64,000 nt of DNA from DALYJJ01 sp033763935. GTDB taxonomy: Bacteria > Acidobacteriota > Terriglobia > Bryobacterales > Bryobacteraceae. The notes below the pieces were generated by a model, which searched no databases, was not told the origin of the DNA, and worked only from the letters and a program-made list of their open reading frames with translations. The translations under genes and the position numbers were made by a program. Positions 43,224 to 51,662 of the stretch are shown piece after piece; the stretch's first letter is position 1, and each line of letters begins with the position of its first letter. Where the stretch lies: contig JANRJO010000056.1 of assembly GCA_033763935.1 (NCBI GenBank), forward strand, positions 3,228-67,227, given 5' to 3'.

Positions 43224-45944
43224 TCATTTGTACTGGAAGAGATCGCTCGCGATCAGGGCGTGGACCATATCGCGAAGGCGGTACCCGGACGCGCCTGTTT
43301 TGTCGAGAATCGCGTCCACATGCCTGCGGTCCGCGAAGCGGATGGGGGCGCCCGTGGAATAAGTGGCGAGCTGGCTTACAAGGTTTCGCGCCACCGTCCG
43401 TTCCTCGTGTTCGAGAATCAACTGCTTGAATTCGCGGATATCGCCGAATTTCCGGCCATTATCGAGTACTCCATTGGCATCGACGGGAGGACCGCTGTGG
43501 AACTTGAACCGCTGTCCCGACAGGCCAATGCCAGGCTCCGGTTTCACGTCTTCGTTGAACGCGCGATAGCGCCGGCGCCAGCCGCCCATGACATCGAAGT
43601 TTTCGAGGGCGAAGCCGGGCGGGTCGATCTTGCGATGGCAGGCGGCGCACGTGGGGTCGGCGCGGTGGCGGTCGAGTTGCTGCCGGATGGTCACGGCTCC
43701 GCGGATGTCCGGCTCGATGGCGGGTACGCCGGCAGGCGGCGCGGTATGGAAACCGAGGATGCGCTCCCTAATCCAGACCCCGCGAACGACGGGCGAGGTG
43801 GTGGTCCCGTTCGCGGTGACTTTCAGAACGGCAGCTTGCGTCATCAAGCCACCGCGGACCGAGTCTTTCGGGATTGGGACTTTACGCATGGCTACGCCGG
43901 ATACGCCGGGAATGCCGTAGTGGCCGGCGAGGCGCTCGTTCAGAAACGTGAAATCGGAATGAACGACGGCGCGGGCCGGGGCGTTTCCGCGGAACAGCTC
44001 TTCTACGAACAGTCGTGTCTCTTCGACGGCGGCGAGTTTGAGAGGGTCGTCGAGTTCGTAGTCGTTGTAGAGCGTGGTGGACGGGGAACTGTCGTCGATC
44101 TTGCGGAGATCGAGCCAGTAGTCCGTGAAGGCATCGATGAAGCGGCGGGACTTTGGATCCTTGAGCAGGCGAGCGGTCTGGGCGCGGAGCACCTCGGGTC
44201 TGCGAAGCGCTCCCTTCGCGGCGAGCGCACGAAGTTCGCTGTCCGGCGGGGAGTTCCAGAGGAAGAACGACAGGCGGCTGGCGAGCGCATAGTTGTCGAG
44301 CCTGCCTGGGGACTCGTCAATGTAGACGAACCCCGGGGAACAGAGGATGGCGGTGTAGGCAGCCAGCAGGGAACGGGTGAAGCCGCGGCCGAGTTCGAAC
44401 TGTTTGTTGAACAGTTGAACGAACCGTGTTACGTGCGCTTCCTCGACGGGCCGGCGATAGGCTCTTGCGAGGAAGCCGCGGATGAGGCGCCGGGCGTCCT
44501 CGCGCGGATGGCCGCTTGTGACCTCGACAACGACGTCCTGGGTACGTGGGGCGAAGCGGGCGCGGAAACCGCCCGCCTCTCCCGGCGGAGGAGGGGGTGC
44601 GACGATCTGGACGGTCACGCCGCCGGCCTGGCCCTTCTCCAGACGCCGCAGGGGCAAATCGCCGAACATCAGGCGATAGCCGGCTTCGGCGCTTTCGTCG
44701 GGCAGAGGCCCTTCGATCTCGATCCACTGGAAGGCCACGCCGGGCATTCCGTCCGGTTGAGCGAGCGGGTTGACGTACTCTTCTTCCGAGCCATTGACGC
44801 GGGTACGGAACAGGCGCATGGCGTCGGTCTGGATCACCTCGGCGGGGTTGAGTAGCGCTTCCACTTCCTGGACGGATGGTTCGGGCGTGAAGTCGAATGC
44901 ACCGATGGGGCGAGATTGGCCGGAGCTCTGGGCGTAGACACCGATGGGTTCGTTGCGGCGGCCGGGCCAGACCTCATCGGGATTCGGGCGATGGTAGGTG
45001 GGCTGGTAGAGGTAGGCCGTCTTCTCGTTCCCGAAGCCGATGAAGTTCCAATGATCGACCCCGCCGCCGCTCACCCAGATGGTGTAGCCCTTGACTCTGA
45101 TTCGATAGCGGCCGGCGGCCGGTATGCGGTAGCTGCTCCAACTGAAGCCGCCCGCATCGGAAAAGATGCTGGAGACGCGGCCGGTGGCTTCGCGGTCCCG
45201 GGTCTCCGGAGTGGAGAGGGGGCTGCGTCCGGCACGAACGTCGGGCTGGGCGCGAGAGTCGAGTACGGGGAAGTTGAGGCGGTCCGTGCGAGTGTTGCCT
45301 TCCCGGGGGCGAAAGTTGCGGAGTGACGGCTCCTGGCGGGCGTAGATCCGGGTGGTGGAAGCGGGCGGCCGAACGAGCTTCGCGGACATGGCTTCCCGCA
45401 GGGCATAATCGGCGGTACTCATGTAGCGCGCGAGTTGCACATGGGAGATGTCGAGCGCCGAGCCGATCTTGTTGTAACGCCAAGCCTCGCCGTCCTGAGG
45501 CAGCTTGGGGCGGATCTGCGCCCAGGGAACACCGAGGAGGTCGCGGACGGCGTTCTCGTACTCGTAGGCGTTGAGGCGGCGAAGGCCGGCGCGGCCGCGC
45601 TGAGCCGCGGCGGTCTGTTCGTGGGACGTCAGGGCGGTCTTCAGGCCACTCAGGAACTGCCGGCTGATTTGCGCCGGTGGCCGCGGAAGGGGTGGCGGCG
45701 GCATTTCGCCGGCGGCAACGCGGTCGTGGACTTTGACCCAGACGGCGAAGTTGTCGGGATTCGAGGGCTCGAAGGTGAGCTTCGTCAGGTCAAGGCGCGC
45801 GGCCGGCGAGGATGAGTTGTGGCAACCCGCGCAGTTCTTGCGGAGGAAGGCGTTAGCGCCCGCGGATGGAGGAGCAGCGCCGGCCACAGCGAGCATGGCC
45901 GGGGCGAGGAGGAGACCGGCGACGGTGCGTCGTGGCAGAGGCAC
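43224..45944 (-). CDS. Planctomycete-type cytochrome c-like DUF1587/1592/1588/1585 protein
   Basis: 906 residues with a signal peptide. A haem-type CAGCH (Cys38, Cys41, His42) sits near the N-terminus. Then follow DUF1587 (LRRLNAYEYENAVRDLLG), DUF1592 (RYPVEEAHVTRF-like region with FLARAYRRP), DUF1588 (GVWIRERILGFHTAPP, then CAACHRKIDPPGFALENFD, a second CxxCH) and DUF1585 at the end. It is probably a periplasmic or surface dihaem protein. The GTG start has no Shine-Dalgarno; TATACT ends exactly 6 bases before it. It heads a three-gene operon. Confidence 0.9.
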   Translation of the reverse strand: MPLPRRTVAGLLLAPAMLAVAGAAPPSAGANAFLRKNCAGCHNSSSPAARLDLTKLTFEPSNPDNFAVWVKVHDRVAAGEMPPPPLPRPPAQISRQFLSGLKTALTSHEQTAAAQRGRAGLRRLNAYEYENAVRDLLGVPWAQIRPKLPQDGEAWRYNKIGSALDISHVQLARYMSTADYALREAMSAKLVRPPASTTRIYARQEPSLRNFRPREGNTRTDRLNFPVLDSRAQPDVRAGRSPLSTPETRDREATGRVSSIFSDAGGFSWSSYRIPAAGRYRIRVKGYTIWVSGGGVDHWNFIGFGNEKTAYLYQPTYHRPNPDEVWPGRRNEPIGVYAQSSGQSRPIGAFDFTPEPSVQEVEALLNPAEVIQTDAMRLFRTRVNGSEEEYVNPLAQPDGMPGVAFQWIEIEGPLPDESAEAGYRLMFGDLPLRRLEKGQAGGVTVQIVAPPPPPGEAGGFRARFAPRTQDVVVEVTSGHPREDARRLIRGFLARAYRRPVEEAHVTRFVQLFNKQFELGRGFTRSLLAAYTAILCSPGFVYIDESPGRLDNYALASRLSFFLWNSPPDSELRALAAKGALRRPEVLRAQTARLLKDPKSRRFIDAFTDYWLDLRKIDDSSPSTTLYNDYELDDPLKLAAVEETRLFVEELFRGNAPARAVVHSDFTFLNERLAGHYGIPGVSGVAMRKVPIPKDSVRGGLMTQAAVLKVTANGTTTSPVVRGVWIRERILGFHTAPPAGVPAIEPDIRGAVTIRQQLDRHRADPTCAACHRKIDPPGFALENFDVMGGWRRRYRAFNEDVKPEPGIGLSGQRFKFHSGPPVDANGVLDNGRKFGDIREFKQLILEHEERTVARNLVSQLATYSTGAPIRFADRRHVDAILDKTGASGYRLRDMVHALIASDLFQYK

Positions 45945-45950
45945 TTTGTC

Positions 45951-45956
45951 AGTATA
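45951..45956 (-). promoter_or_regulatory. -10 box of leaderless DUF1592 gene
   Basis: TATACT on the minus strand lies 6 bases before the GTG of the DUF1592 gene, the same spacing and hexamer as upstream of arsR at 37055. Transcription would begin at or next to the start codon. Confidence 0.5.
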
Positions 45957-45998
45957 AGGTCACCGGCAACCGTACTCGGGGGCGGAGAAGAACAGCGG

Positions 45999-46787
45999 CT
46001 ACCGTTTGCCGTCCTTGATAGTGAGGCGTTCGATGGCGGTAGCTTTGCCGGTTTGCGGGTCGGCGTCGACGATGACGGAGTGGAGTTCGACGCCGTGCTT
46101 GGCGGCTTCGAGGCGGATGGGGAGGGCAGACGTGAAGCGCTTGAGGGCGCTCTCCTTGATGGAGCCGATAACGGAATCGTAGGGACCGGTCATCCCGACG
46201 TCGGTCTGGTAGGCGGCGCCGCCGGGGAGGACGCGGCTGTCGGCAGTGGGGATGTGGGTGTGGGTGCCGATGATGGCGGTGACGCGGCCGTCGAGGTGCC
46301 AGCCCATGGCCATCTTCTCGCTCGTGAGCTCCGCATGGAAGTCGACGAAGCGGATGCGAACTTCGGGGTCAAGGGAGGCGAGGAGCTCGTCGGCTTTACG
46401 GAAAGGGTCGTCGGTGGCAGGCATGTGGGCACGGCCCTGGAGGTTTATGACGGCGACGGGAACGCCGTTGCGGGCCTTGGTAACGAAGACGCCCTTGCCG
46501 GGAAGGCTGGAGGCGTAGTTGGCGGGGCGGATGAGGCGGGGTTGGCGGTCGAGGTAATCGTAAATCTCGCGCTTGTCCCAGATGTGGTTGCCGGAGGTGA
46601 GAACGTCGAGTCCGAGGCCCAGGAGTTCTTCGGCGACCAGGGGCGTGATGCCGAAGCCGCCCGCGGAGTTCTCAGCGTTAGCGATGGCGAGGTCGATCTT
46701 GCGTTCCGAGATGATGCGGTTGAGGTGGTCGGCGACGATGGTGCGGCCGGGCGAGGCGAAGATATCGCCGATGAACAGAATTCGCAT
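45999..46787 (-). CDS. ymdB: TIGR00282-family metallophosphoesterase (YmdB-like)
   Basis: A 262-residue dimetal phosphodiesterase; B. subtilis YmdB hydrolyses 2',3'-cAMP and affects biofilm choice. Metal ligands are visible in order: GDIFASPGR (Asp), NAENSAGG (Glu/Asn), TSGNHIWD (Asn/His), DFHAELTSEK (His) and GTHTHIPT (two His). The start at 46787 (MRILFIGDIF) is set by the family N-terminus. A hairpin lies 10 bases before it and a likely 6S RNA just upstream, an order seen in other phyla where 6S precedes such genes. Confidence 0.95.
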   Translation of the reverse strand: MRILFIGDIFASPGRTIVADHLNRIISERKIDLAIANAENSAGGFGITPLVAEELLGLGLDVLTSGNHIWDKREIYDYLDRQPRLIRPANYASSLPGKGVFVTKARNGVPVAVINLQGRAHMPATDDPFRKADELLASLDPEVRIRFVDFHAELTSEKMAMGWHLDGRVTAIIGTHTHIPTADSRVLPGGAAYQTDVGMTGPYDSVIGSIKESALKRFTSALPIRLEAAKHGVELHSVIVDADPQTGKATAIERLTIKDGKR

Positions 46788-46797
46788 TGTCAATGGT

Positions 46798-46826
46798 GCG
46801 GTCCGGCGGTTAGCAAGCCGGACCGC
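46798..46826 (-). repeat. Perfect 10-base hairpin between 6S RNA and ymdB
   Basis: GCGGTCCGGC (46798-46807) pairs with GCCGGACCGC (46817-46826) around a 9-base loop. It could end or process the upstream RNA, although no T-run follows on the minus strand. It leaves only 10 bases to the ymdB start, so no normal Shine-Dalgarno fits. Confidence 0.5.
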
Positions 46827-46836
46827 GGCGTCAGAG

Positions 46837-47049
46837 CTCTGAGAGCGCACCACATCGCCGTGCCGGCCTCCGTCATTGACCCCTTACTGCAAGGGGGGAG
46901 CCCCCCGAGCGCCTTCAGGCTTCTCCATTCGGCTTCCGCCGCCGGAGCTTGCTCACCGGCACAGCAACGACGAGTAGGGCTCCAATGACTTTGAGTGTTG
47001 GATCAAATTAAGGAGACCTTTGCACCTGCGTAGCAGGAACGCTCTAGAG
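46837..47049 (-). ncRNA. ssrS: Likely 6S RNA
   Basis: On the minus strand the central part reads GGTGAGCAAGCTC and, 26 bases later, GGAGAAGCCTGAAG. Both match the conserved apical region of 6S RNA (E. coli GGTGAGCATGCTC and CGAGAAGCCTTAAA). The whole folds as a long rod. The closing stem is CTCT-AGAGCG / CGCTCT-C-AGAG, then GGTCTCC/GGAGGCC. A one-sided unpaired stretch of about 22 bases (the central bubble) comes next, then GTCATTG/CAATGAC and CCCT-ACT/AGT-A-AGGG. TATCCT lies just before the 5' end. 6S RNA binds sigma70 RNA polymerase holoenzyme. The ends are my estimate from the closing stem. Confidence 0.65.
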
Positions 47050-47343
47050 TCGAGGATAGCATGGGGGCGCGCAGCCGTCCCGTTGTACCCGAAATGCCCG
47101 CTGGATCGCCGACAGGAGAATATTTTTATCCTTTCCTCGATTTTCTGGCGTATCCAGATCCAAATTGCCTACTGCTGGCGCGTCTGTATTTTATGGGCAC
47201 TGCAACATGTTCGCGCGGAAGCAGGGCTGCCAGCGTCCGTTCGAATCCTCCCGTACTTGCCGTTCATCCACATTGGACAGGGGCCGTCCTCGACCGACGG
47301 CGCCGATCATGACCTGGAACTGAACCTCATTCATCCGCTTGAA
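47050..47343. other. Intergenic region, no gene recognised
   Basis: Between the 6S 5' end and the RND operon control region I see no convincing gene. Short frames exist on both strands but lack ribosome sites and family similarity. An AT-rich island (GAGAATATTTTTATCC, about 47118-47133) may hold a promoter. A GTTCGAATC at 47239-47247 looks like a tRNA T-loop but its arms do not pair. Confidence 0.3.
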
Positions 47344-47354
47344 ACGAGACCGGG

Positions 47355-47434
47355 AGCCGCCCGCGTCACGGGTGTCGATCTTCCAGGTTCTCGTGCGACT
47401 CAACCTTAGCCCGGGGCGGGCGGCTTTGTTTGTT
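47355..47434 (+). terminator. Terminator-like stem spanning the ECF42 promoter
   Basis: AGCCGCCCG (47355-47363) is a perfect complement of CGGGCGGCT (47417-47425), which is followed by TTGTTTGTT and then the GGAGGG ribosome site. The loop is 53 bases and contains the ECF42-type promoter. Only transcripts arriving from upstream would contain both arms; those begun at the internal promoter lack the 5' arm and cannot form it. Confidence 0.4.
47373..47399 (+). promoter_or_regulatory. ECF42-type promoter of the RND-sigma operon
   Basis: TGTCGA (47373-47378), 17 bases, CGAC (47396-47399). This matches the -35/-10 pair I recall for ECF42 (TGTCGA and CGA/T-C). The start would lie near 47406 and the membrane-fusion gene begins at 47448 after GGAGGG. 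Two more copies control the DGPF genes, and the operon itself ends with the ECF42 gene, so autoregulation is likely. Confidence 0.75.
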
Positions 47435-47447
47435 GGAGGGAGCACGT

Positions 47448-48575
47448 ATGTGGAAACGAATGTTACTGATGCTGGCGGCAGCCGTGGTCTTGGTTGCGGG
47501 TCTGGGCTTCATCAAGTTTCGTCAGATTCAGGCAGGCATGTCGGCCGCGGCGTCGTTCCAGCCGCCTCCCGAGGCGGTAACGACGGTGATCGCGCGCCAG
47601 GAGCGCTGGCAGGAAAGCGTGAGCCTCATCGGTACGGTGCAGGCCGTACAAGGTGTGAACGTCAGCGCGGACTTGCCCGGCATCGTGAGCCGCATTGCGT
47701 TCGAATCCGGCGAGGCTGTCGAGAAGGGCCAGGTGCTGGCGGAACTGGACACGCGGCAAGAGCAGGCACAGCTGGCGGCGGCGCAGTCAGAGCGAAATCT
47801 GGCCGAACTGAATTTCAAGCGGCTGGACGGTCTGGTGAGCGAGGGCGCGATCTCTAAGTCGGAGTACGATCGCGCGGCTGCACAACAGAAGCAGACTGAA
47901 GCGAGGGTGGACGAGATCCGCGCGACCATGGAGCGCAAGACGATTCGCGCGCCCTTCGCCGGTGTGTTGGGCCTTCGCAAGGTGAACCTCGGGCAGTACC
48001 TGTCGCCTGGGGATGCGCTGGTTGCGTTGCAGTCGTTCGATCCCATCTACGTCAACTTCGGCGTGCCGCAGCAGCGGGCGGGTGAGGTTCGGGTAGGACA
48101 GACGGTCCGAATCACTGCGGGCGAGCGGAACCAGATCCTTTTTGAAGGCCGGGTGACGTCGACTGAGTCCACGGTGGACGAATCGACTCGCAACCTGCAG
48201 ATCCAGGCGACGGTGTCCAATCCCAAGCGGCTTCTCCGGCCAGGCATGTTTGTCCAGGTGGAGATGCCGCTGGGCGGCAGCCACACGGTTCTGCCGCTAC
48301 CCGCTTCCGCAGTCAGCTATGCCCCGTACGGGAATTCCGTTTTCGTGGTCACCGAGCTGAAGGACGACAAGGGCCAGAAGTACCGGGGTGTCCGCCAGCA
48401 GTTCGTGAAGGTAGAAGGGGCGCGGGGGGACCAGGTGGGTGTGATGTCGGGTGTGAAGCCGGGCGACGAGGTAGTGACGTCGGGTGTATTCAAGCTGCGA
48501 AACGGATCGGCCGTGCAGGTGAACAACAAAGTGAAGCCGACCAACAGCCCGGCGCCGAAGCCGGAGGACAGCTAA
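47448..48575 (+). CDS. RND efflux periplasmic adaptor (membrane fusion protein)
   Basis: 375 residues. An N-terminal anchor helix (KRMLLMLAAAVVLVAGLGF) is followed by the barrel-sandwich/lipoyl half (QAVQGVNVSADLPGIVSRIAF, SGEAVEKGQVLAELDT), an alpha-hairpin, and the second lipoyl half (TIRAPFAGVLGLRKVNLGQYL). A beta-barrel and membrane-proximal domain end it. It links the inner-membrane pump to the outer-membrane channel. ATG 47448 is set by GGAGGG 8 bases before; a TTG frame start at 47430 was rejected. The pump gene begins directly after its stop. Confidence 0.95.
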   Translation: MWKRMLLMLAAAVVLVAGLGFIKFRQIQAGMSAAASFQPPPEAVTTVIARQERWQESVSLIGTVQAVQGVNVSADLPGIVSRIAFESGEAVEKGQVLAELDTRQEQAQLAAAQSERNLAELNFKRLDGLVSEGAISKSEYDRAAAQQKQTEARVDEIRATMERKTIRAPFAGVLGLRKVNLGQYLSPGDALVALQSFDPIYVNFGVPQQRAGEVRVGQTVRITAGERNQILFEGRVTSTESTVDESTRNLQIQATVSNPKRLLRPGMFVQVEMPLGGSHTVLPLPASAVSYAPYGNSVFVVTELKDDKGQKYRGVRQQFVKVEGARGDQVGVMSGVKPGDEVVTSGVFKLRNGSAVQVNNKVKPTNSPAPKPEDS

Positions 48576-51500
48576 ATGAAGTTCACCGATCTATTCATCC
48601 GGCGGCCGGTGCTGGCGATTGTCGTCAACCTGGTGATTCTGATCGCCGGGTTGCAGTCGGTTCGTTCGCTCAGCGTGCGGCAGTACCCGCGAAGCGACAT
48701 TGCTGTCATCCGTGTTTCTACGATCTACGTGGGCGCGAATGCGGACCTGGTGCGCGGGTTCATCACTACTCCGCTCGAGCGGGTGATCGCGAGCGCCGAC
48801 GGCATCGATTACATGGAGAGCTCGAGTGCACAGAGCCTGAGCACGATCACCGTACACCTCAAGCTCAATTACGACACGAACGCGGCGCTGACGCAAATTC
48901 AGGCGAAAGTGGCGCAGGTGCGGAACGATCTCCCGCCGGAGGCCGAGGCGCCAGTGATCGAGATGGAGACGGCGGACAACCAATTCGCCGCGGTGTACCT
49001 TAGCTTCTCCTCCGAGGACCTGGACCAGAACCAGATCACCGACTACCTGATGCGCGTGGTACAGCCGAAGCTGAGCGCCGTGAGCGGCGTGCAGCGGGCC
49101 GATATTCTTGGCGATCGCACCTTCGCCATGCGTATCTGGCTGAAGGGTGACCGCATGGCCGCGCTGGGCATATCTCCGCCCGAAGTGCGCGATGCTCTGG
49201 CGCGCAACAACTATTTGGCGGCGCTGGGCCGGACCAAGGGGTCGATGGTCTCCGTGAACCTGGTGGCGAACACTGACCTTCGCTCGCCGGAGGAGTTTCG
49301 CCAGCTGGTGGTGAAGGAGCGCGACGGCGTTGTGGTGCGGCTCGGCGAGATCGCGGACGTGACTCTGGGCGCGGAGAACTACGACGAGGATGTGCGCTTC
49401 AACGGGCAGACGGCGACGTTCATGGGCATATGGGTGCTGCCGACGGCGAACACGCTCGACGTGATCCGGGAGGTCCGCAAGACGCTGCCGCTGGTGCAAG
49501 CTCAGCTGCCTGCGGGCATGAAGGTCGACGTACCGTACGATTCGACGGAGTACATCGAGGACGCAATCAGCGAAGTACTGCACACGCTGGCCGAGACGCT
49601 GGTGATCGTCATTGTTGTGATCTTCCTGTTCCTGGGCTCGTTCCGGGCGGTACTGGTCCCGGTGGTGGCGATTCCGATCTCGCTGATCGGGACGGTGTTT
49701 CTGATGCTGGCGGCGGGCTTCACCATTAACCTGCTGACGCTGCTGGCGATCGTGCTGTCGGTGGGGCTGGTAGTGGACGATGCCATCGTGATGGTGGAGA
49801 ACGTTCAGCGCCACATTCAAGAGGGACGGCGGCCTCGCGAAGCTGCGGTGCTCGCGGCACGGGAACTCGTGGGGCCGATCATCGCGATGACGATCACGCT
49901 CGGCGCCGTTTACATGCCGGTGGGCATCCAGGGAGGACTGACGGGGTCGCTCTTCCGCGAGTTCGCCTTTACGCTGGCTGGAGCCGTCTTGGTGTCGGGC
50001 GTCGTGGCGCTGACCCTGTCACCGGTAATGAGCGCGCGGTTGCTGCGGTCCGGGGACGACCAGCGCGGCTTTGCGGGCTGGATCAACCGGAGGTTTGAAA
50101 GCCTGCGGCGCGCGTATACGCGGTCGCTCGAGGGCACGCTTCGTTATCGGCCGGTGGTACTGGTGTTGTGGCTCATCGTGACGGCGCTGATGGTGCCCTT
50201 CTACATGTTCTCGCAGCGGGAACTGGCGCCGGCGGAGGACCAGGGCGTGGTGTTTTCGGTTCTGCAGGCTTCGGCGAACGCCACCATCGACCAGACGAAG
50301 CTCTTCGCCGAGCAGGTGTATCAGGTCTACCGCAGTTTCCCTGAGACGGCGAGCGTGTTTCAAATCACGATGCCCTCGGGCGGCTTTGGCGGGATGGTGA
50401 CCAAGCCGTGGAGCGACCGCTCGAAGACGACACAGCAGCTGCTGCTGGAAGTCGCCGCCCCGCTCTCGCAGGTGCCGGGCATCCGCGCGATCCCAATGAC
50501 GCCGCCGCCGCTGCCCGGCGGTGGAGACTTCCCGGTTGACCTGGTCATCGGGACGGTGGCGGAGCCTGAGCGGCTGGTGGAGATCTCGCAGCAGCTCGTG
50601 GGGAAGGCGTTCACAAGCGGGCTGTTTCTCTTCGCCGACGCGGATTTGAAGTTCGACCAGCCGCAGGTGGAGGTGGTCTTTGACCGCGACAAGCTGCGCT
50701 CGCAGGGCGTGGACCTGGCGCGGGCGGGCGAGGATCTCTCGACGCTGCTGGGGGCCGACTATGTGAACCGTTTCAGCATCCAGGGGCGGAGTTACAAGGT
50801 GATCCCACAACTCAAGCGCGCCGAGCGGCTGAACCCCGAGCAGTTGTCGCAAATTTACGTGACGGGCTCAGACGGTAAGGTTGTGCCGCTGTCTACATTC
50901 GCTACGTTGAAGACGACGACGCAGCCGCGCGATCTGAGGAAGTTCCAGCAGTTGAACTCGGTCCGCATTCAGGGCGTAGTGCCGCCGGGCGTGTCGCTCG
51001 ACCAGGCGCTGACGTTCCTGGAGCAAGAGGCACGGGCCGCGCTGCCGCCGGGCTTCACGTTGGACTACGCGGGCGAGTCGCGGCAGCTGCGGACGGAGAG
51101 CGGCAAGTTCCTCGGAATCTTTCTCCTCTCGGCCGCGCTCATTTACCTGGTATTGGCGGCACAATTCGAAAGTTTTCGCGATCCGTTTATCATCCTGGTG
51201 GGCTCGGTGCCACTCGCAATTTCGGGCGCGCTGCTGTTCTCGTTCCTTGGCTTCACGACGCTGAACATCTACAGCCAGGTGGGTCTGATCACGCTGGTAG
51301 GCCTGATTGCGAAGAATGGCATCCTCATCGTGGAGTTCGCCAACCATCTGCAGGAGACGGGCAAGAACAAGATTGCGGCGGTCACGGAAGCGGCGGCGAC
51401 GCGGCTGCGGCCGGTGCTGATGACGACGGCGGCGACGGTGGTGGGCCACTTTCCCCTGGTAACGGCGACGGGCCCAGGAGCGGGGGCGCGCAACAGCATA

Positions 51501-51662
51501 GGCGTGATGCTGGTGAGCGGCATGATCATCGGCACGCTGTTCACGCTCTTCGTGGTGCCGGCGATCTATGTGGTGGTGGCGAAGCAGCGGGCGGAGGGGA
51601 AGGGGGAGGAACCCGAGCCGCTGACAGCGCCGGAGCCGGTGGAGGAAGGAGCAGTGGTATGA
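48576..51662 (+). CDS. RND multidrug efflux permease (HAE1 family)
   Basis: A 1028-residue proton-driven inner-membrane pump of the AcrB/MexB class. It has twelve membrane helices and two large periplasmic loops. Family signatures are FIRRPVLAIVVNLVILIAGL at the N-terminus, VGLVVDDAIVMVENVQRH in helix 4 with the proton-relay Asp pair, and the second-half VGLITLVGLIAKNGILIVEFAN. The ATG follows the adaptor stop with no gap. Substrates are probably hydrophobic drugs or metabolites; they cannot be named from sequence. Confidence 0.96.
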   Translation: MKFTDLFIRRPVLAIVVNLVILIAGLQSVRSLSVRQYPRSDIAVIRVSTIYVGANADLVRGFITTPLERVIASADGIDYMESSSAQSLSTITVHLKLNYDTNAALTQIQAKVAQVRNDLPPEAEAPVIEMETADNQFAAVYLSFSSEDLDQNQITDYLMRVVQPKLSAVSGVQRADILGDRTFAMRIWLKGDRMAALGISPPEVRDALARNNYLAALGRTKGSMVSVNLVANTDLRSPEEFRQLVVKERDGVVVRLGEIADVTLGAENYDEDVRFNGQTATFMGIWVLPTANTLDVIREVRKTLPLVQAQLPAGMKVDVPYDSTEYIEDAISEVLHTLAETLVIVIVVIFLFLGSFRAVLVPVVAIPISLIGTVFLMLAAGFTINLLTLLAIVLSVGLVVDDAIVMVENVQRHIQEGRRPREAAVLAARELVGPIIAMTITLGAVYMPVGIQGGLTGSLFREFAFTLAGAVLVSGVVALTLSPVMSARLLRSGDDQRGFAGWINRRFESLRRAYTRSLEGTLRYRPVVLVLWLIVTALMVPFYMFSQRELAPAEDQGVVFSVLQASANATIDQTKLFAEQVYQVYRSFPETASVFQITMPSGGFGGMVTKPWSDRSKTTQQLLLEVAAPLSQVPGIRAIPMTPPPLPGGGDFPVDLVIGTVAEPERLVEISQQLVGKAFTSGLFLFADADLKFDQPQVEVVFDRDKLRSQGVDLARAGEDLSTLLGADYVNRFSIQGRSYKVIPQLKRAERLNPEQLSQIYVTGSDGKVVPLSTFATLKTTTQPRDLRKFQQLNSVRIQGVVPPGVSLDQALTFLEQEARAALPPGFTLDYAGESRQLRTESGKFLGIFLLSAALIYLVLAAQFESFRDPFIILVGSVPLAISGALLFSFLGFTTLNIYSQVGLITLVGLIAKNGILIVEFANHLQETGKNKIAAVTEAAATRLRPVLMTTAATVVGHFPLVTATGPGAGARNSIGVMLVSGMIIGTLFTLFVVPAIYVVVAKQRAEGKGEEPEPLTAPEPVEEGAVV

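Noticed and set aside
46861..46920. CCCCTTACTGCAAGGGG and GGGGGGAGCCCCCC as an independent terminator
   Set aside because: These stems lie inside the predicted 6S RNA and are better explained as its apical part.
47239..47247. GTTCGAATC resembling a tRNA T-loop
   Set aside because: The flanking five-base arms do not pair and no acceptor or anticodon arm can be built around it.
47020..47445. Open frames on both strands upstream of the RND operon
   Set aside because: No ribosome site or family similarity; they cover the promoter and hairpin region.
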